Under the pieces are notes generated by a model. The model saw only the letters and a list, made by a program, of their open reading frames with translations. It made no database searches and had not been told where the DNA came from. The position numbers were made by a program, and so were the translations under genes. Source: Paenibacillus_F sp047238265 (GTDB taxonomy: Bacteria; Bacillota; Bacilli; Paenibacillales; NBRC-103111). From it: a stretch of 64,000 nucleotides of DNA. Of this stretch, positions 31,138 to 39,570 are shown piece after piece. The stretch lies in the NCBI RefSeq assembly GCF_047238265.1, contig NZ_JBDFMM010000001.1, positions 620,001-684,000 on the forward strand, written 5' to 3'. Each line of letters opens with the position of its first letter. Within the stretch, counting starts at the first letter, position 1.

Positions 31138-32712
31138 ATGATCAAACGAATCGAACGAAAAAGCAAGGTCCGCAAGTTCCATCAGGCAAAATGGGATGAG
31201 CCTGTCATATTCGAACTGCATCGTCCGGGCGAGCGGGGGATTCTGGTACCGGCGGCGGAGCCGGAGGTGGAAGCCGAGGTGGGCGACGGCCTGTCCTCCC
31301 TGCCGGCATCCATGCGCAGAGAAACGGCACCGGCCCTTCCCGAGATCGGCCAGGCCAAAGTGCTGCGGCACTATCTGCGCTTGTCGCAGGAAACGCTGGG
31401 GTCCGATTTCAACGTTGAAATCGGGCAGGGTACCTGCACCATGAAGTACATTCCACGGATCAACGAGATGCTTATCCGCAGCCCCAAAATGATGGACCTC
31501 CATCCGCTGCAAGATCCGGACACTGTGCAGGGCATGCTGGAAATCTACCACGGCCTCGACTTGGCGATGAGGGAAATCTCGGGCTTGGACCGGTTCTCTT
31601 TCCAGCCGAGCAGCGGTACGCAGGCGCTTTTCGCCATGGCGTCTATTGTCCGGGCTTATCATGATGCGAACGGGGAAGGAGAGAAGCGCGACGAGATTAT
31701 CACGACGATCTTCTCTCATCCGTCCCAGGCCGCAACCGCCGCGGTAAAAGGGTACAAAATCATCACCTTGTACCCGGACAAGGACGGCTTCCCGGATCTG
31801 GAAGCGCTGAAAAACGCGGTGTCCGAGAGGACGGCGGGTTTTGTCGTGGCGAACCCGGAGGATACCGGAATCTTCAACCCCCGGATCCGCGAATTTACGG
31901 ACGTCGTGCACGAGGCGGGCGGAATCTGCTTCTACGACCAGGCCAACGCGAACGGGCTTCTCGGCATTGCGCGGGCGAAAGAAGCGGGTTTCGATATGTG
32001 CTTCTTCAACCTGCACAAGACGTTCGCGGCGCCTCACATGTGCGGTGGTCCCGCAACCGGTGCACTGGGCGTGACGGCACAGCTGGCGCCGTTCCTGCCG
32101 GGTCCCGTCGTGGAATACGACGGCAGCCGTTACAGCTTGAGCGGGGAAACTCAGGAAAGCATCGGCAAAGTGCGGATGTTCCACGGCGTGGCCCAAACGG
32201 TGCTCCGCTCGTACGCCTGGATTCGCGCGCTGGGGCCCGAAGGACTGCTGGACGTGGCTAAAACAGCCGTGCTCAACAATAACTATTTGTATGCGAACAT
32301 TTTGAAAATCAGAGGCGCCAGCGCCCCGTATGTGGAAGGCGGACGTCTGGAGCAGGTACGCTACAGCTGGGAACAGCTGACGAAGGAGACGGGCGTGACG
32401 ACCGAGGATGTCCAGCGCAGAATGTGCGATTTCGGACTGCATTACTGGACCAGTCACCATCCGTACATCGTTCCGCAGCCGTTCACACTGGAGCCGACGG
32501 AATCGTATTCCAAAGAAGATCTCGACGAGTACCTGGATGCGCTGCGCCATATTTCGCAGGAAGCGTACGAAAATCCGGAAATCGTAAAAACCGCTCCTCA
32601 CAACAGCACCGTTCACCGGATCGACGAATCCAGCTTCGATGATCCCAAGGAGTGGTGCATCACATGGCGGTCTTATCTCAAAAAAACCGCTCCGGCAGGG
32701 GCCGCCCGCTAA
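31138..32712 (+). CDS. gcvPB: Glycine dehydrogenase subunit 2-like protein (GcvPB), divergent
   Basis: A 524-residue PLP protein of the P-protein beta subunit family. GQGTCTMKY, HPLQDPDTVQG, and the PLP lysine in FFNLHKTFAAPH are conserved. But motifs usual in glycine decarboxylases are altered: QPAAGAHGE is QPSSGTQAL, AHGTNPASA is SHPSQAATA, and GPHGGGGPGSGP is APHMCGGPATGA. PLP chemistry is likely kept, while substrate or H-protein contact may differ. GAGGGG 11 bases upstream supports ATG 31138. Confidence 0.75.
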   Translation: MIKRIERKSKVRKFHQAKWDEPVIFELHRPGERGILVPAAEPEVEAEVGDGLSSLPASMRRETAPALPEIGQAKVLRHYLRLSQETLGSDFNVEIGQGTCTMKYIPRINEMLIRSPKMMDLHPLQDPDTVQGMLEIYHGLDLAMREISGLDRFSFQPSSGTQALFAMASIVRAYHDANGEGEKRDEIITTIFSHPSQAATAAVKGYKIITLYPDKDGFPDLEALKNAVSERTAGFVVANPEDTGIFNPRIREFTDVVHEAGGICFYDQANANGLLGIARAKEAGFDMCFFNLHKTFAAPHMCGGPATGALGVTAQLAPFLPGPVVEYDGSRYSLSGETQESIGKVRMFHGVAQTVLRSYAWIRALGPEGLLDVAKTAVLNNNYLYANILKIRGASAPYVEGGRLEQVRYSWEQLTKETGVTTEDVQRRMCDFGLHYWTSHHPYIVPQPFTLEPTESYSKEDLDEYLDALRHISQEAYENPEIVKTAPHNSTVHRIDESSFDDPKEWCITWRSYLKKTAPAGAAR

Positions 32713-32828
32713 GGGGTCTCGCGCACGGAAGCGGGGCACCGTACTGACCGCGTTCAGGCTTCGGACCCCGCTGGGTTATATTTCAAATTCCATAGAGCGC
32801 GGGGAGGCATGTGCACACAGCCTTCCCG

Positions 32829-32837
32829 TGCTATAAT
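32829..32837 (+). promoter_or_regulatory. Extended -10 promoter of the sensor kinase gene
   Basis: TGCTATAAT, an extended -10 element, without a good -35; a cre-like site lies just downstream. Confidence 0.65.
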
Positions 32838-32844
32838 CATTTTA

Positions 32845-32858
32845 CGGAAGCGCTTACT
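32845..32858 (+). promoter_or_regulatory. Candidate CcpA cre site
   Basis: CGGAAGCGCTTACT has the cre core AAGCGCTT with three flank mismatches; position just after the -10 suits roadblock repression. Confidence 0.45.
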
Positions 32859-32882
32859 TTACTGCATGCGGGGGAGATTACG

Positions 32883-34586
32883 TTGTTTAGACACCTGGGC
32901 CTACTGCCGATTCGTTTACGCCGGAGCCTTCAGGGAAAGCTGGTGCTGCTTATTTTGCTGGTCGCCATTATTCCTCTGTTGTCACTGGGTTATGTGCTGT
33001 ATACCAAGTCTTCGCAAACGATAAACGAGCAGTTCGGGCGCTACGGGGAAAACACGGTATCCCAGCTGCAGGTGCAGATCGATTCGACGCTGGCTCAAAT
33101 GAAATATACGGTCGGGGATATTTTGTCTTATCTGCTGGATCCTAACTTTACGGTTCTGCATGAAGAGATTCCGACGACCTATTTGGGCTTTAAAGAAGAA
33201 CAGCAGCTCGAACAGTATATAAAAGCCCATAAAACGCTGGATACGAAAGGTATTTTCATTCTGACGAAGTCCGGCTACTATTACGGCGAGCGTATCGCCA
33301 ATACGGATCTCGTGGAGGAAAGCCCCTGGTTCGGCGAGGAGCGCACGGGGTACCGGTTCAGCATTTACGAACCCAAGCAGTACAGCGGCACTTCGAACGT
33401 TCCGGGTGAAAAAGTGATCGGCCTGCTTTTTCAGATTCATAACCAGGTCGGGGCGCTGGAGGATGCGAGGGTGCTGATAGAAGTAAAAGCCGACAAGCTG
33501 CTGGATACGTTCCACGAGTATGAACGGGATACGGGAGCTTTCCTGACCATATCGGATGAAGGGCGCATTCTGTATCAGACGGCGAAGCCCTACACAAAAC
33601 GTGACGACGATGTCATCTGGACGAAACAGTCGGAGGAGACCGATTGGAAGATCGAAGTACGGACGCCTTACCAGCACTTTTATCAGTCGTCTCTGCTGAT
33701 CCGGACGTTTACGTTTACGGCCGTCAGCTTGTCCATCTTGCTGGCTTTCGTTCTGGCATACTTCAGTTCGCTGCGTTTTCTCAGCCGGATTAAAAAAATG
33801 AAAGATTCCATCCGGGACGTTTCGCTCGGCCGTCTGGAAACGCGGATCGTCGTCGATTCGGAAGATGAAATCGGTCGTCTGGGCCGGAGCTTCAATCACA
33901 TGGTTGTCCAGCTGCAGGATTTGTTCGGAGAGGTCAAACGGGTGGAGCGGCAGAAAAAAGAAGCGGAGCTCCGGGCGCTCCACCACCAGATCAATCCCCA
34001 TCTGCTGATCAATACGCTCGCTTCCATCCAGTGGAAAGCGCGGATAGCGGGCAACTCCGAGGTGCAGCAGATGATTCTGCACTTGACCAAGGTGCTCGAC
34101 GGCAACCTGAATTATACGCGCGAATTGGTCAGCTTGAAGGAGGAACTGGATGTCATTCATCATTATATGAATCTCCAGGAGTACCGGTTCGGCCATGTAT
34201 TTACCTACCGTATCGATACGGGAGAGCTTGAGCTGGATCAGGTCCGTATCCCGCGGATGACGCTGCAGCCTTTGGTGGAAAATATTTTTTTCCATGCATT
34301 CGAGGACGGGGCGGGGATGATTGAAATCAAAGTGCGTGAGCAGGGAAATGCGATCCGGCTGAGTGTTTGCGACGACGGCAAGGGAATGGAACCGGAGACG
34401 GCCCGGCAGCTTCTGGCGGGTCCCGGAGAAGCGGTCGGCAGCAAGAAACGCAGCATCGGCATCTATAATGTGGATCAGCGTATCAAGCTGCATTTCGGCG
34501 ATAAATACGGGCTGGATGTAGAGTCGGAGCCGGGAAAAGGAACATGCATCGGGATTATGCTTCCGAAGGAGGAGGAAACGGAATGA
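32883..34586 (+). CDS. Sensor histidine kinase, YesM type
   Basis: A 567-residue membrane kinase. Helix 1 is near residues 15-37, followed by an extracellular sensing domain of about 250 residues, a second helix (FTAVSLSILLAFVLAYF), HAMP, then the His_kinase domain ALHHQINPHLLINTL with phosphoacceptor His about 373 and a C-terminal HATPase (PLVENIFFHAF, GDGKGME-like). The H-box differs from the usual INPHFLYNTL at two residues. TTG 32883 is chosen because GGGGAG lies 6 bases upstream. Pairs with the AraC-type response regulator (ATGA overlap). Probably senses a sugar or its binding protein. Confidence 0.9.
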   Translation: MFRHLGLLPIRLRRSLQGKLVLLILLVAIIPLLSLGYVLYTKSSQTINEQFGRYGENTVSQLQVQIDSTLAQMKYTVGDILSYLLDPNFTVLHEEIPTTYLGFKEEQQLEQYIKAHKTLDTKGIFILTKSGYYYGERIANTDLVEESPWFGEERTGYRFSIYEPKQYSGTSNVPGEKVIGLLFQIHNQVGALEDARVLIEVKADKLLDTFHEYERDTGAFLTISDEGRILYQTAKPYTKRDDDVIWTKQSEETDWKIEVRTPYQHFYQSSLLIRTFTFTAVSLSILLAFVLAYFSSLRFLSRIKKMKDSIRDVSLGRLETRIVVDSEDEIGRLGRSFNHMVVQLQDLFGEVKRVERQKKEAELRALHHQINPHLLINTLASIQWKARIAGNSEVQQMILHLTKVLDGNLNYTRELVSLKEELDVIHHYMNLQEYRFGHVFTYRIDTGELELDQVRIPRMTLQPLVENIFFHAFEDGAGMIEIKVREQGNAIRLSVCDDGKGMEPETARQLLAGPGEAVGSKKRSIGIYNVDQRIKLHFGDKYGLDVESEPGKGTCIGIMLPKEEETE

Positions 34587-36121
34587 GCGATACGACTATA
34601 CGCGTACTGATTGCCGACGATGAAGTGATTATCCGCAGGGGGCTGATCAGCACGGTGCCCTGGGAACGATACGGGATGGAAGTTGTGGCGGATGCCCCGA
34701 ACGGGACCCGGGCCTGGGAGGCATTCCTGGAGCATGAGCCGGAAGTGGTCATTACGGACATCGTGATGCCGGGAATGACGGGAATCGAGCTGATCCGCAA
34801 GATCAAGGAATACGAGCCCCGGACCAAAGCGCTCTTGCTCAGCTGTCACCGGGATTTCGAATACGCCCAGCAGGGAATCAAATACGGCGCGTCCGGCTAT
34901 CTGCTCAAAACCGACTTCAGCGACGAGGAGCTGGGAGACTATCTGGAAGGCTTCCGCAGCGAGCTCCGCAGGCCAGGTCGGCAGGCGCCCGTACAGTCCG
35001 GCGGAGCCGAGGCATCCGCCGCGGACCAGTCCGCGGGCGTGGAGGGAGCGCTCCGTGAATGGCTGCACGGCATCCGGGACCGCTTTCCCGCCGAGCTGGA
35101 GAAGCTGCTCGAAGGCGAGTGGCGGTGGATGCGCGAGCCGACGGTGCCTTACCTGATCGGCTGCGGCGAGAGCGGCAGCGGCCAAGGAAGCGCTCAGGTT
35201 GAAGCCGGGGCAGTCACCAGTCCCGCTGGCGCACACAGTCCCGGAGGAGCAGGTCCAGGCGGTGGAAGCGGCGCGCTCGGCGGAGTACAGCGGGCCGCCG
35301 CCGATGCGTCTCGCTCGGACGCTGGGGCGGGCCAGGGAGCGGCAAGCACCTCGGCAGCAGGCAGCCTCGGCGGCCAGAGCTCCCGCCCCGCCGCCGGCAG
35401 CGGCGAAGGCACGCGCGCAGGAGCTGGCGCCGAGCAGGCCTCCGGCGCCGGCGCTTGCGGGGCACCCGCATCGGCGTCGCCGGAGGCGCCCGGCGCCACG
35501 GCCGCACCCGGCCCGGCAACCTGCGCCGCGCGCTTGGCCTCCGGGCTGGCCTCCGCGGGCCTCTGCGCGGCTGCCGCCCTCAGCGGGCAGCATGTGCTGC
35601 TGCTCGTCCCCGAGGGCGAGCGGCAGGCGTGGAACGCCCGCTTGTGCGCGCGCAAAGCGGCGGACCCGCAGCTTCGCTGGACGGAGGGCGCGGCGTTCGC
35701 CGGCGCGTCCGGCTGGCTGGCGGAGGTACGCCGCCTGCACGGCCGCATCGAGCTGGAGACACGCCACCGCGTGCGCATCGGCGAATGGCCCGAGCCGATT
35801 GCGGCGGCGGTGCGCCTGATCGTCGAGCAGGCGGATTCGCAGCTCTCCGTCGCGGAAGCGGCCCATGAGGTCGGCCTGAGCCGGAGCCATTTCAGCACGC
35901 TGTTCAAGCGCGTGGTGGGCGAAAGCTTCGTGGCGTTCACCTGCCGTACGAAGCTCGGAATCGCTTCGGAGCTGCTCGCCACCTCGAAGCTGACGGTACA
36001 GGATATCGCGGACCGGGTCGGTATGCCGGATGCGAAATATTTCAGCAAATGGTTCAAGCGCTGCACGGGTCAAACCCCTAGTCATTACCGCACGGAGCGG
36101 CGGATGACGGACGCTCGCTAG
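34583..36121 (+). CDS. AraC-type two-component response regulator (YesN-like) with disordered insertion
   Basis: A 512-residue regulator. The receiver domain (residues 1-125) has the phosphoacceptor Asp59 in VVITDIVMPG; the C-terminal about 100 residues are a double helix-turn-helix AraC domain (SVAEAAHEVGLSRSHFSTLF, VQDIADRVGMPDAKYFSKWF). Between them, residues about 196-321 are a Gly/Ala/Ser/Pro-rich low-complexity stretch in very GC-rich DNA, absent from typical YesN proteins. The ATG overlaps the kinase stop (ATGA). It should activate the sugar importer genes downstream. Confidence 0.9.
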   Translation: MSDTTIRVLIADDEVIIRRGLISTVPWERYGMEVVADAPNGTRAWEAFLEHEPEVVITDIVMPGMTGIELIRKIKEYEPRTKALLLSCHRDFEYAQQGIKYGASGYLLKTDFSDEELGDYLEGFRSELRRPGRQAPVQSGGAEASAADQSAGVEGALREWLHGIRDRFPAELEKLLEGEWRWMREPTVPYLIGCGESGSGQGSAQVEAGAVTSPAGAHSPGGAGPGGGSGALGGVQRAAADASRSDAGAGQGAASTSAAGSLGGQSSRPAAGSGEGTRAGAGAEQASGAGACGAPASASPEAPGATAAPGPATCAARLASGLASAGLCAAAALSGQHVLLLVPEGERQAWNARLCARKAADPQLRWTEGAAFAGASGWLAEVRRLHGRIELETRHRVRIGEWPEPIAAAVRLIVEQADSQLSVAEAAHEVGLSRSHFSTLFKRVVGESFVAFTCRTKLGIASELLATSKLTVQDIADRVGMPDAKYFSKWFKRCTGQTPSHYRTERRMTDAR

Positions 36122-36136
36122 CCGTTGTGCCGGCGC

Positions 36137-36166
36137 GGTTTCCCGGAAGGGAAACCTTCTTTTTTG
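36137..36166 (+). terminator. Rho-independent terminator after the response regulator
   Basis: GGTTTCCC-GGAA-GGGAAACC stem-loop, then TTCTTTTTT. Confidence 0.88.
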
Positions 36167-36283
36167 CCCCGGTGACGGAGCGCCGGATAAAAACACCCCC
36201 TCGCGCCGGACGTATTGGCACCTTCCCCGGAAGCGGCCCGGAGAGCGGGCAAAGCGGCACTTTTTTTCGGACATTCTTCCGTT

Positions 36284-36298
36284 TTGAAAACGCTTTAT
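36284..36298 (+). promoter_or_regulatory. Candidate cre site over the -35 of the sugar importer operon
   Basis: TTGAAA (36284-36289, -35-like) overlaps TGAAAACGCTTTAT, a cre-like sequence with the AACGCTT core and two end mismatches. It suggests CcpA control. Confidence 0.5.
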
Positions 36299-36367
36299 TT
36301 GCCGTAAACTGAAGTCAATTCAACGCATTCATCTCATCACACCTAAGATGTTTATGGGGGGAACTTT

Positions 36368-37633
36368 ATGAAAAAGACGCTCGTTCTCGCGCTTACCGGA
36401 TCCATGGTTACCGCTCTTGCCCTCTCGGGCTGCAGCTCCAAACAGGGAGAAGCCCAAGGGGGAGGAGACGCCGGTGCCGGCGGCAAAGTGACGCTGCGCT
36501 TCGCGACCTGGGATACCGGGGATTTGCTCAAAATCCAGGAAACGATCGCCAAAAACTTCGAAGCCAAGCATCCGAACGTCAAAGTGCAGGTCGAGGCATA
36601 CGGGGACGGATTCGATCAGAAGCTGGCCGCCTCCATCGGAGCCAACAATGCGCCGGATATTATGTACATGTGGGATTTTCCGACGTATTACAAAAACCTC
36701 GAACCTCTGGATGAGCGGATGAAAAGCGATGCGACATTGAAGCAGGACGATTTTTACCCGGGACTGTTCAATTACGTCAAGATCGATGGAACCGCTTACG
36801 GCATACCGGCAGGGTTCACGACAAGAGTGATGTACTACAACAAAAAGCTGTTTGACGAAGCGGGCGTCCCTCAACCTAAAGAAGGCTGGACATGGGACGA
36901 ATTCAAAAGCGCCGCCCAGAAGCTGACGAATCCGGCCAAAAAGCAGTACGGCTTCGGAGTCCGTGCGGAGAACGATCCGTACGATCTTCAGGGAATCGTC
37001 TGGAGTAACGGCGGCAGCTTTATCTCGGATGACGGCAAAACGATCGAAGGCTATATGAACGGCAAGCCGGCGGTCGAGGCGGTCGGCATGATCGGCGATC
37101 TCGTCAAAGCGAAGACGGCCGTGATTGTAGGCGGCAAGAACCAGCAGTCGGGAGACGACATCTTCAAAGCGGGCAAAATCGCCATGTGGGAAAGCGGTAT
37201 CTGGCCGCTGGACGGCTTCAAGGAAGCGAAGGTCGATTTCGGCACGGTATCCATGCCTGTCTTCCCGGGCAAGCCGGTGAAAGGCGTAATCGCCGAATCC
37301 GCGGTCTCGATGTCCAAAAACTCCAAGCACAAGGAAGAAGCGTGGGAGTTCATCAAATATTACGCTTCCGAGGAAGCGATCAAGCTGCGGACGAGCGATC
37401 TGCCGGTGCGCAAAAGCGTCGTGGAAGCCAACAAGCTCGACCAGGATCCGATGTATAAGTCGTTCTACACGATGCTTGAAGCAAGCGACAACACCCCGGC
37501 TTTCCTGCTCAGCCCGAAATGGAACGAAGTCAACCGCAATTTAACGTCGGCCATCAACGCCATTATGCTGGGACAAAACGCCCAGGAATCGATGGATACG
37601 GCCGTACGCGATTCGCAAAAGTTTTTCAAATAA
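36368..37633 (+). CDS. Sugar ABC transporter substrate-binding lipoprotein (family 1)
   Basis: A 421-residue exported lipoprotein: signal with LALSGC (Cys22), then family-1 binding-protein features (VTLRFATWDTGDLLKI, YGIPAGFTTRVMYYNKKLFD). It captures a saccharide for the two permeases directly downstream. No ATPase is encoded; such importers usually borrow the shared MsmX-type ATPase. The beta-galactosidase at the end of the locus suggests a galactoside ligand. Confidence 0.92.
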   Translation: MKKTLVLALTGSMVTALALSGCSSKQGEAQGGGDAGAGGKVTLRFATWDTGDLLKIQETIAKNFEAKHPNVKVQVEAYGDGFDQKLAASIGANNAPDIMYMWDFPTYYKNLEPLDERMKSDATLKQDDFYPGLFNYVKIDGTAYGIPAGFTTRVMYYNKKLFDEAGVPQPKEGWTWDEFKSAAQKLTNPAKKQYGFGVRAENDPYDLQGIVWSNGGSFISDDGKTIEGYMNGKPAVEAVGMIGDLVKAKTAVIVGGKNQQSGDDIFKAGKIAMWESGIWPLDGFKEAKVDFGTVSMPVFPGKPVKGVIAESAVSMSKNSKHKEEAWEFIKYYASEEAIKLRTSDLPVRKSVVEANKLDQDPMYKSFYTMLEASDNTPAFLLSPKWNEVNRNLTSAINAIMLGQNAQESMDTAVRDSQKFFK

Positions 37634-37659
37634 CCCGTTAGGGAAACGGAAGTGAGCCC

Positions 37660-38622
37660 ATGCAACCGAACACCTTGCAGATTCAAAAAGGCGTGCGGCG
37701 CAGCATCTGGAGAAGAGGCAGGCTAACCCCCTACCTCTTCATTCTTCCCTGGATGATCGGGTTCGTGGCTTTTACGCTCGGACCCCTCCTGTTTTCGCTC
37801 GTCATTTCCTTTTTCGATTGGCCCATTGTCGGCGAACGGACCTTTGTCGGCTTCCAAAACTATGTGAATATGTTCACAAATGATCCGTTGTTCTGGCACT
37901 CCCTTGGCGTAACGATCCGGTTTGCCGCTATCTTCGTACCGCTCAATCTCGCTATCGCTCTTCTGCTGGCTGTTCTGCTCAATCAGAACGTCCGGGGAAG
38001 CGGTATTTTCCGCACCGTGTTCTACCTGCCTTCCGTCATTTCGGGTGTTGCTCTGGCGATGATCTGGGCCTGGGTGTACAGCGGGGAATACGGGATTCTC
38101 AATTACTTCCTGTCCCTGGTCGGAATTACCGGACCGGATTGGCTGCGTGAGCCGAACTGGTCGATGATCGCGATGGTCGCCGCAAGCTTGTGGGCGCAGG
38201 GTTCCATGATGCTGATCTTCCTGGCGGGATTGAAAAATATCCCCGGTGATCTGTACGAAGCCGCCGAACTGGACGGCGCGGGAGCGCTTAAACGGTTTAT
38301 CCGCATCACGCTTCCCATGCTGGGACCGACTCTGCTTTTCAACCTGATTACATCGATCATCGCCGCTTTCCAGCAGCTTACGCTCGCTTTGACGCTCACG
38401 GGCGGAGGGCCGCTGAATTCGACTTATTTTTACGCGATGTATGTGTACGAGAACGCTTTTAAATATTTCAAAATGGGTTATTCCGCAGCCAACGCCTGGG
38501 TGATGTTCGTGATCGTGCTGGCGCTGACGATGATGGTCTTCCGCTCTACCTCCATGTTCGTCTATTACGAGGGTGAACTGAAGAAGAACAAAGCCCGGAA
38601 AACGAAGCGCAAAGCGCTGTAA
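37660..38622 (+). CDS. Sugar ABC transporter permease (MalF/UgpA type)
   Basis: A 320-residue membrane protein with six helices and the coupling motif EAAELDGAGALKRFIRITLP. Forms a heterodimer with the next gene product. Spacing to the next gene is 21 bases. Confidence 0.93.
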   Translation: MQPNTLQIQKGVRRSIWRRGRLTPYLFILPWMIGFVAFTLGPLLFSLVISFFDWPIVGERTFVGFQNYVNMFTNDPLFWHSLGVTIRFAAIFVPLNLAIALLLAVLLNQNVRGSGIFRTVFYLPSVISGVALAMIWAWVYSGEYGILNYFLSLVGITGPDWLREPNWSMIAMVAASLWAQGSMMLIFLAGLKNIPGDLYEAAELDGAGALKRFIRITLPMLGPTLLFNLITSIIAAFQQLTLALTLTGGGPLNSTYFYAMYVYENAFKYFKMGYSAANAWVMFVIVLALTMMVFRSTSMFVYYEGELKKNKARKTKRKAL

Positions 38623-38643
38623 AGACGATTGCGAGGTGAAGAC

Positions 38644-39453
38644 ATGAAGAAAGTACTCACATATGCCCTGCTGCTGTTTTTCTCGCTGCTGTTCCTGATG
38701 CCGTTCTTCTGGCTCGTTACGACGGCTCTGAAAAGCCCGGAAGAGGTTTACATGTATCCGCCCAAATGGATTCCTTCCGAGCTTCACTGGGAAAATTTCG
38801 CTAAAGCGTGGACCATCCAGCCTTTTAATGTGTTTCTGAAAAATTCACTGACCGTTACGGTGCTGTGCAACATCGGCCAGTTGATCTCGTCCTCGCTGGT
38901 CGCTTACGGATTCGCGCGGTTCCGGTTCAAGGGCAGGGATACCCTGTTCATGGTCGTGCTCGCCACGATGATGATCCCGTGGGACGTTACGATGATCCCG
39001 CTTTACATGGAGTTTAATTTCCTGGGCTGGATCAATACGCTGAAACCTTTGATCGTCCCGTCCTGGTTCGGCTCGGCGTTTTATATTTTCCTGCTGAGGC
39101 AGTTTATTATGACCATTCCGACGGAGCTTGAAGAGGCGGCGAAAATCGACGGGGCGGGGGATCTGAAAATTTTTACGAAAATCATCATTCCCCTGATGTT
39201 CCCGGCGCTCGTGCTTGTCAGCGTCTTCAATATGCTGGACACGTGGAACGATTATCTCGGACCGCTCATTTTCCTGAACGATGCGAGCATGTATACGCTG
39301 ACGCTGGGTCTGGCGCAATTTAAAGGAATGTTTGGCGTCGATATGACCTCGGTTATGGCCGTAACGACGATCATCTGTCTGCCTCCGCTTGCAGTGTTCT
39401 TCCTTGCTCAGCGGTATATCGTGGAAGGGATTTCGATGACAGGCATCAAGTAA
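38644..39453 (+). CDS. Sugar ABC transporter permease (MalG/UgpE type)
   Basis: A 269-residue membrane permease with the coupling motif EEAAKIDGAGDLKIFTKIIIP. ATG 38644 follows GAGGTGA at 6 bases; TTG 38629 is rejected as it overlaps that site. Confidence 0.93.
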   Translation: MKKVLTYALLLFFSLLFLMPFFWLVTTALKSPEEVYMYPPKWIPSELHWENFAKAWTIQPFNVFLKNSLTVTVLCNIGQLISSSLVAYGFARFRFKGRDTLFMVVLATMMIPWDVTMIPLYMEFNFLGWINTLKPLIVPSWFGSAFYIFLLRQFIMTIPTELEEAAKIDGAGDLKIFTKIIIPLMFPALVLVSVFNMLDTWNDYLGPLIFLNDASMYTLTLGLAQFKGMFGVDMTSVMAVTTIICLPPLAVFFLAQRYIVEGISMTGIK

Positions 39454-39570
39454 GGCCGATGTTCCTTTGAAGCCGGAATGAACGATAACAAGGCTAAAAG
39501 CTATCAAATTCAAAACGGCAAGCAGGGAAGTTAACCCGCAAGTTTCGGACAGCAAGGAGATTGGACAGAT

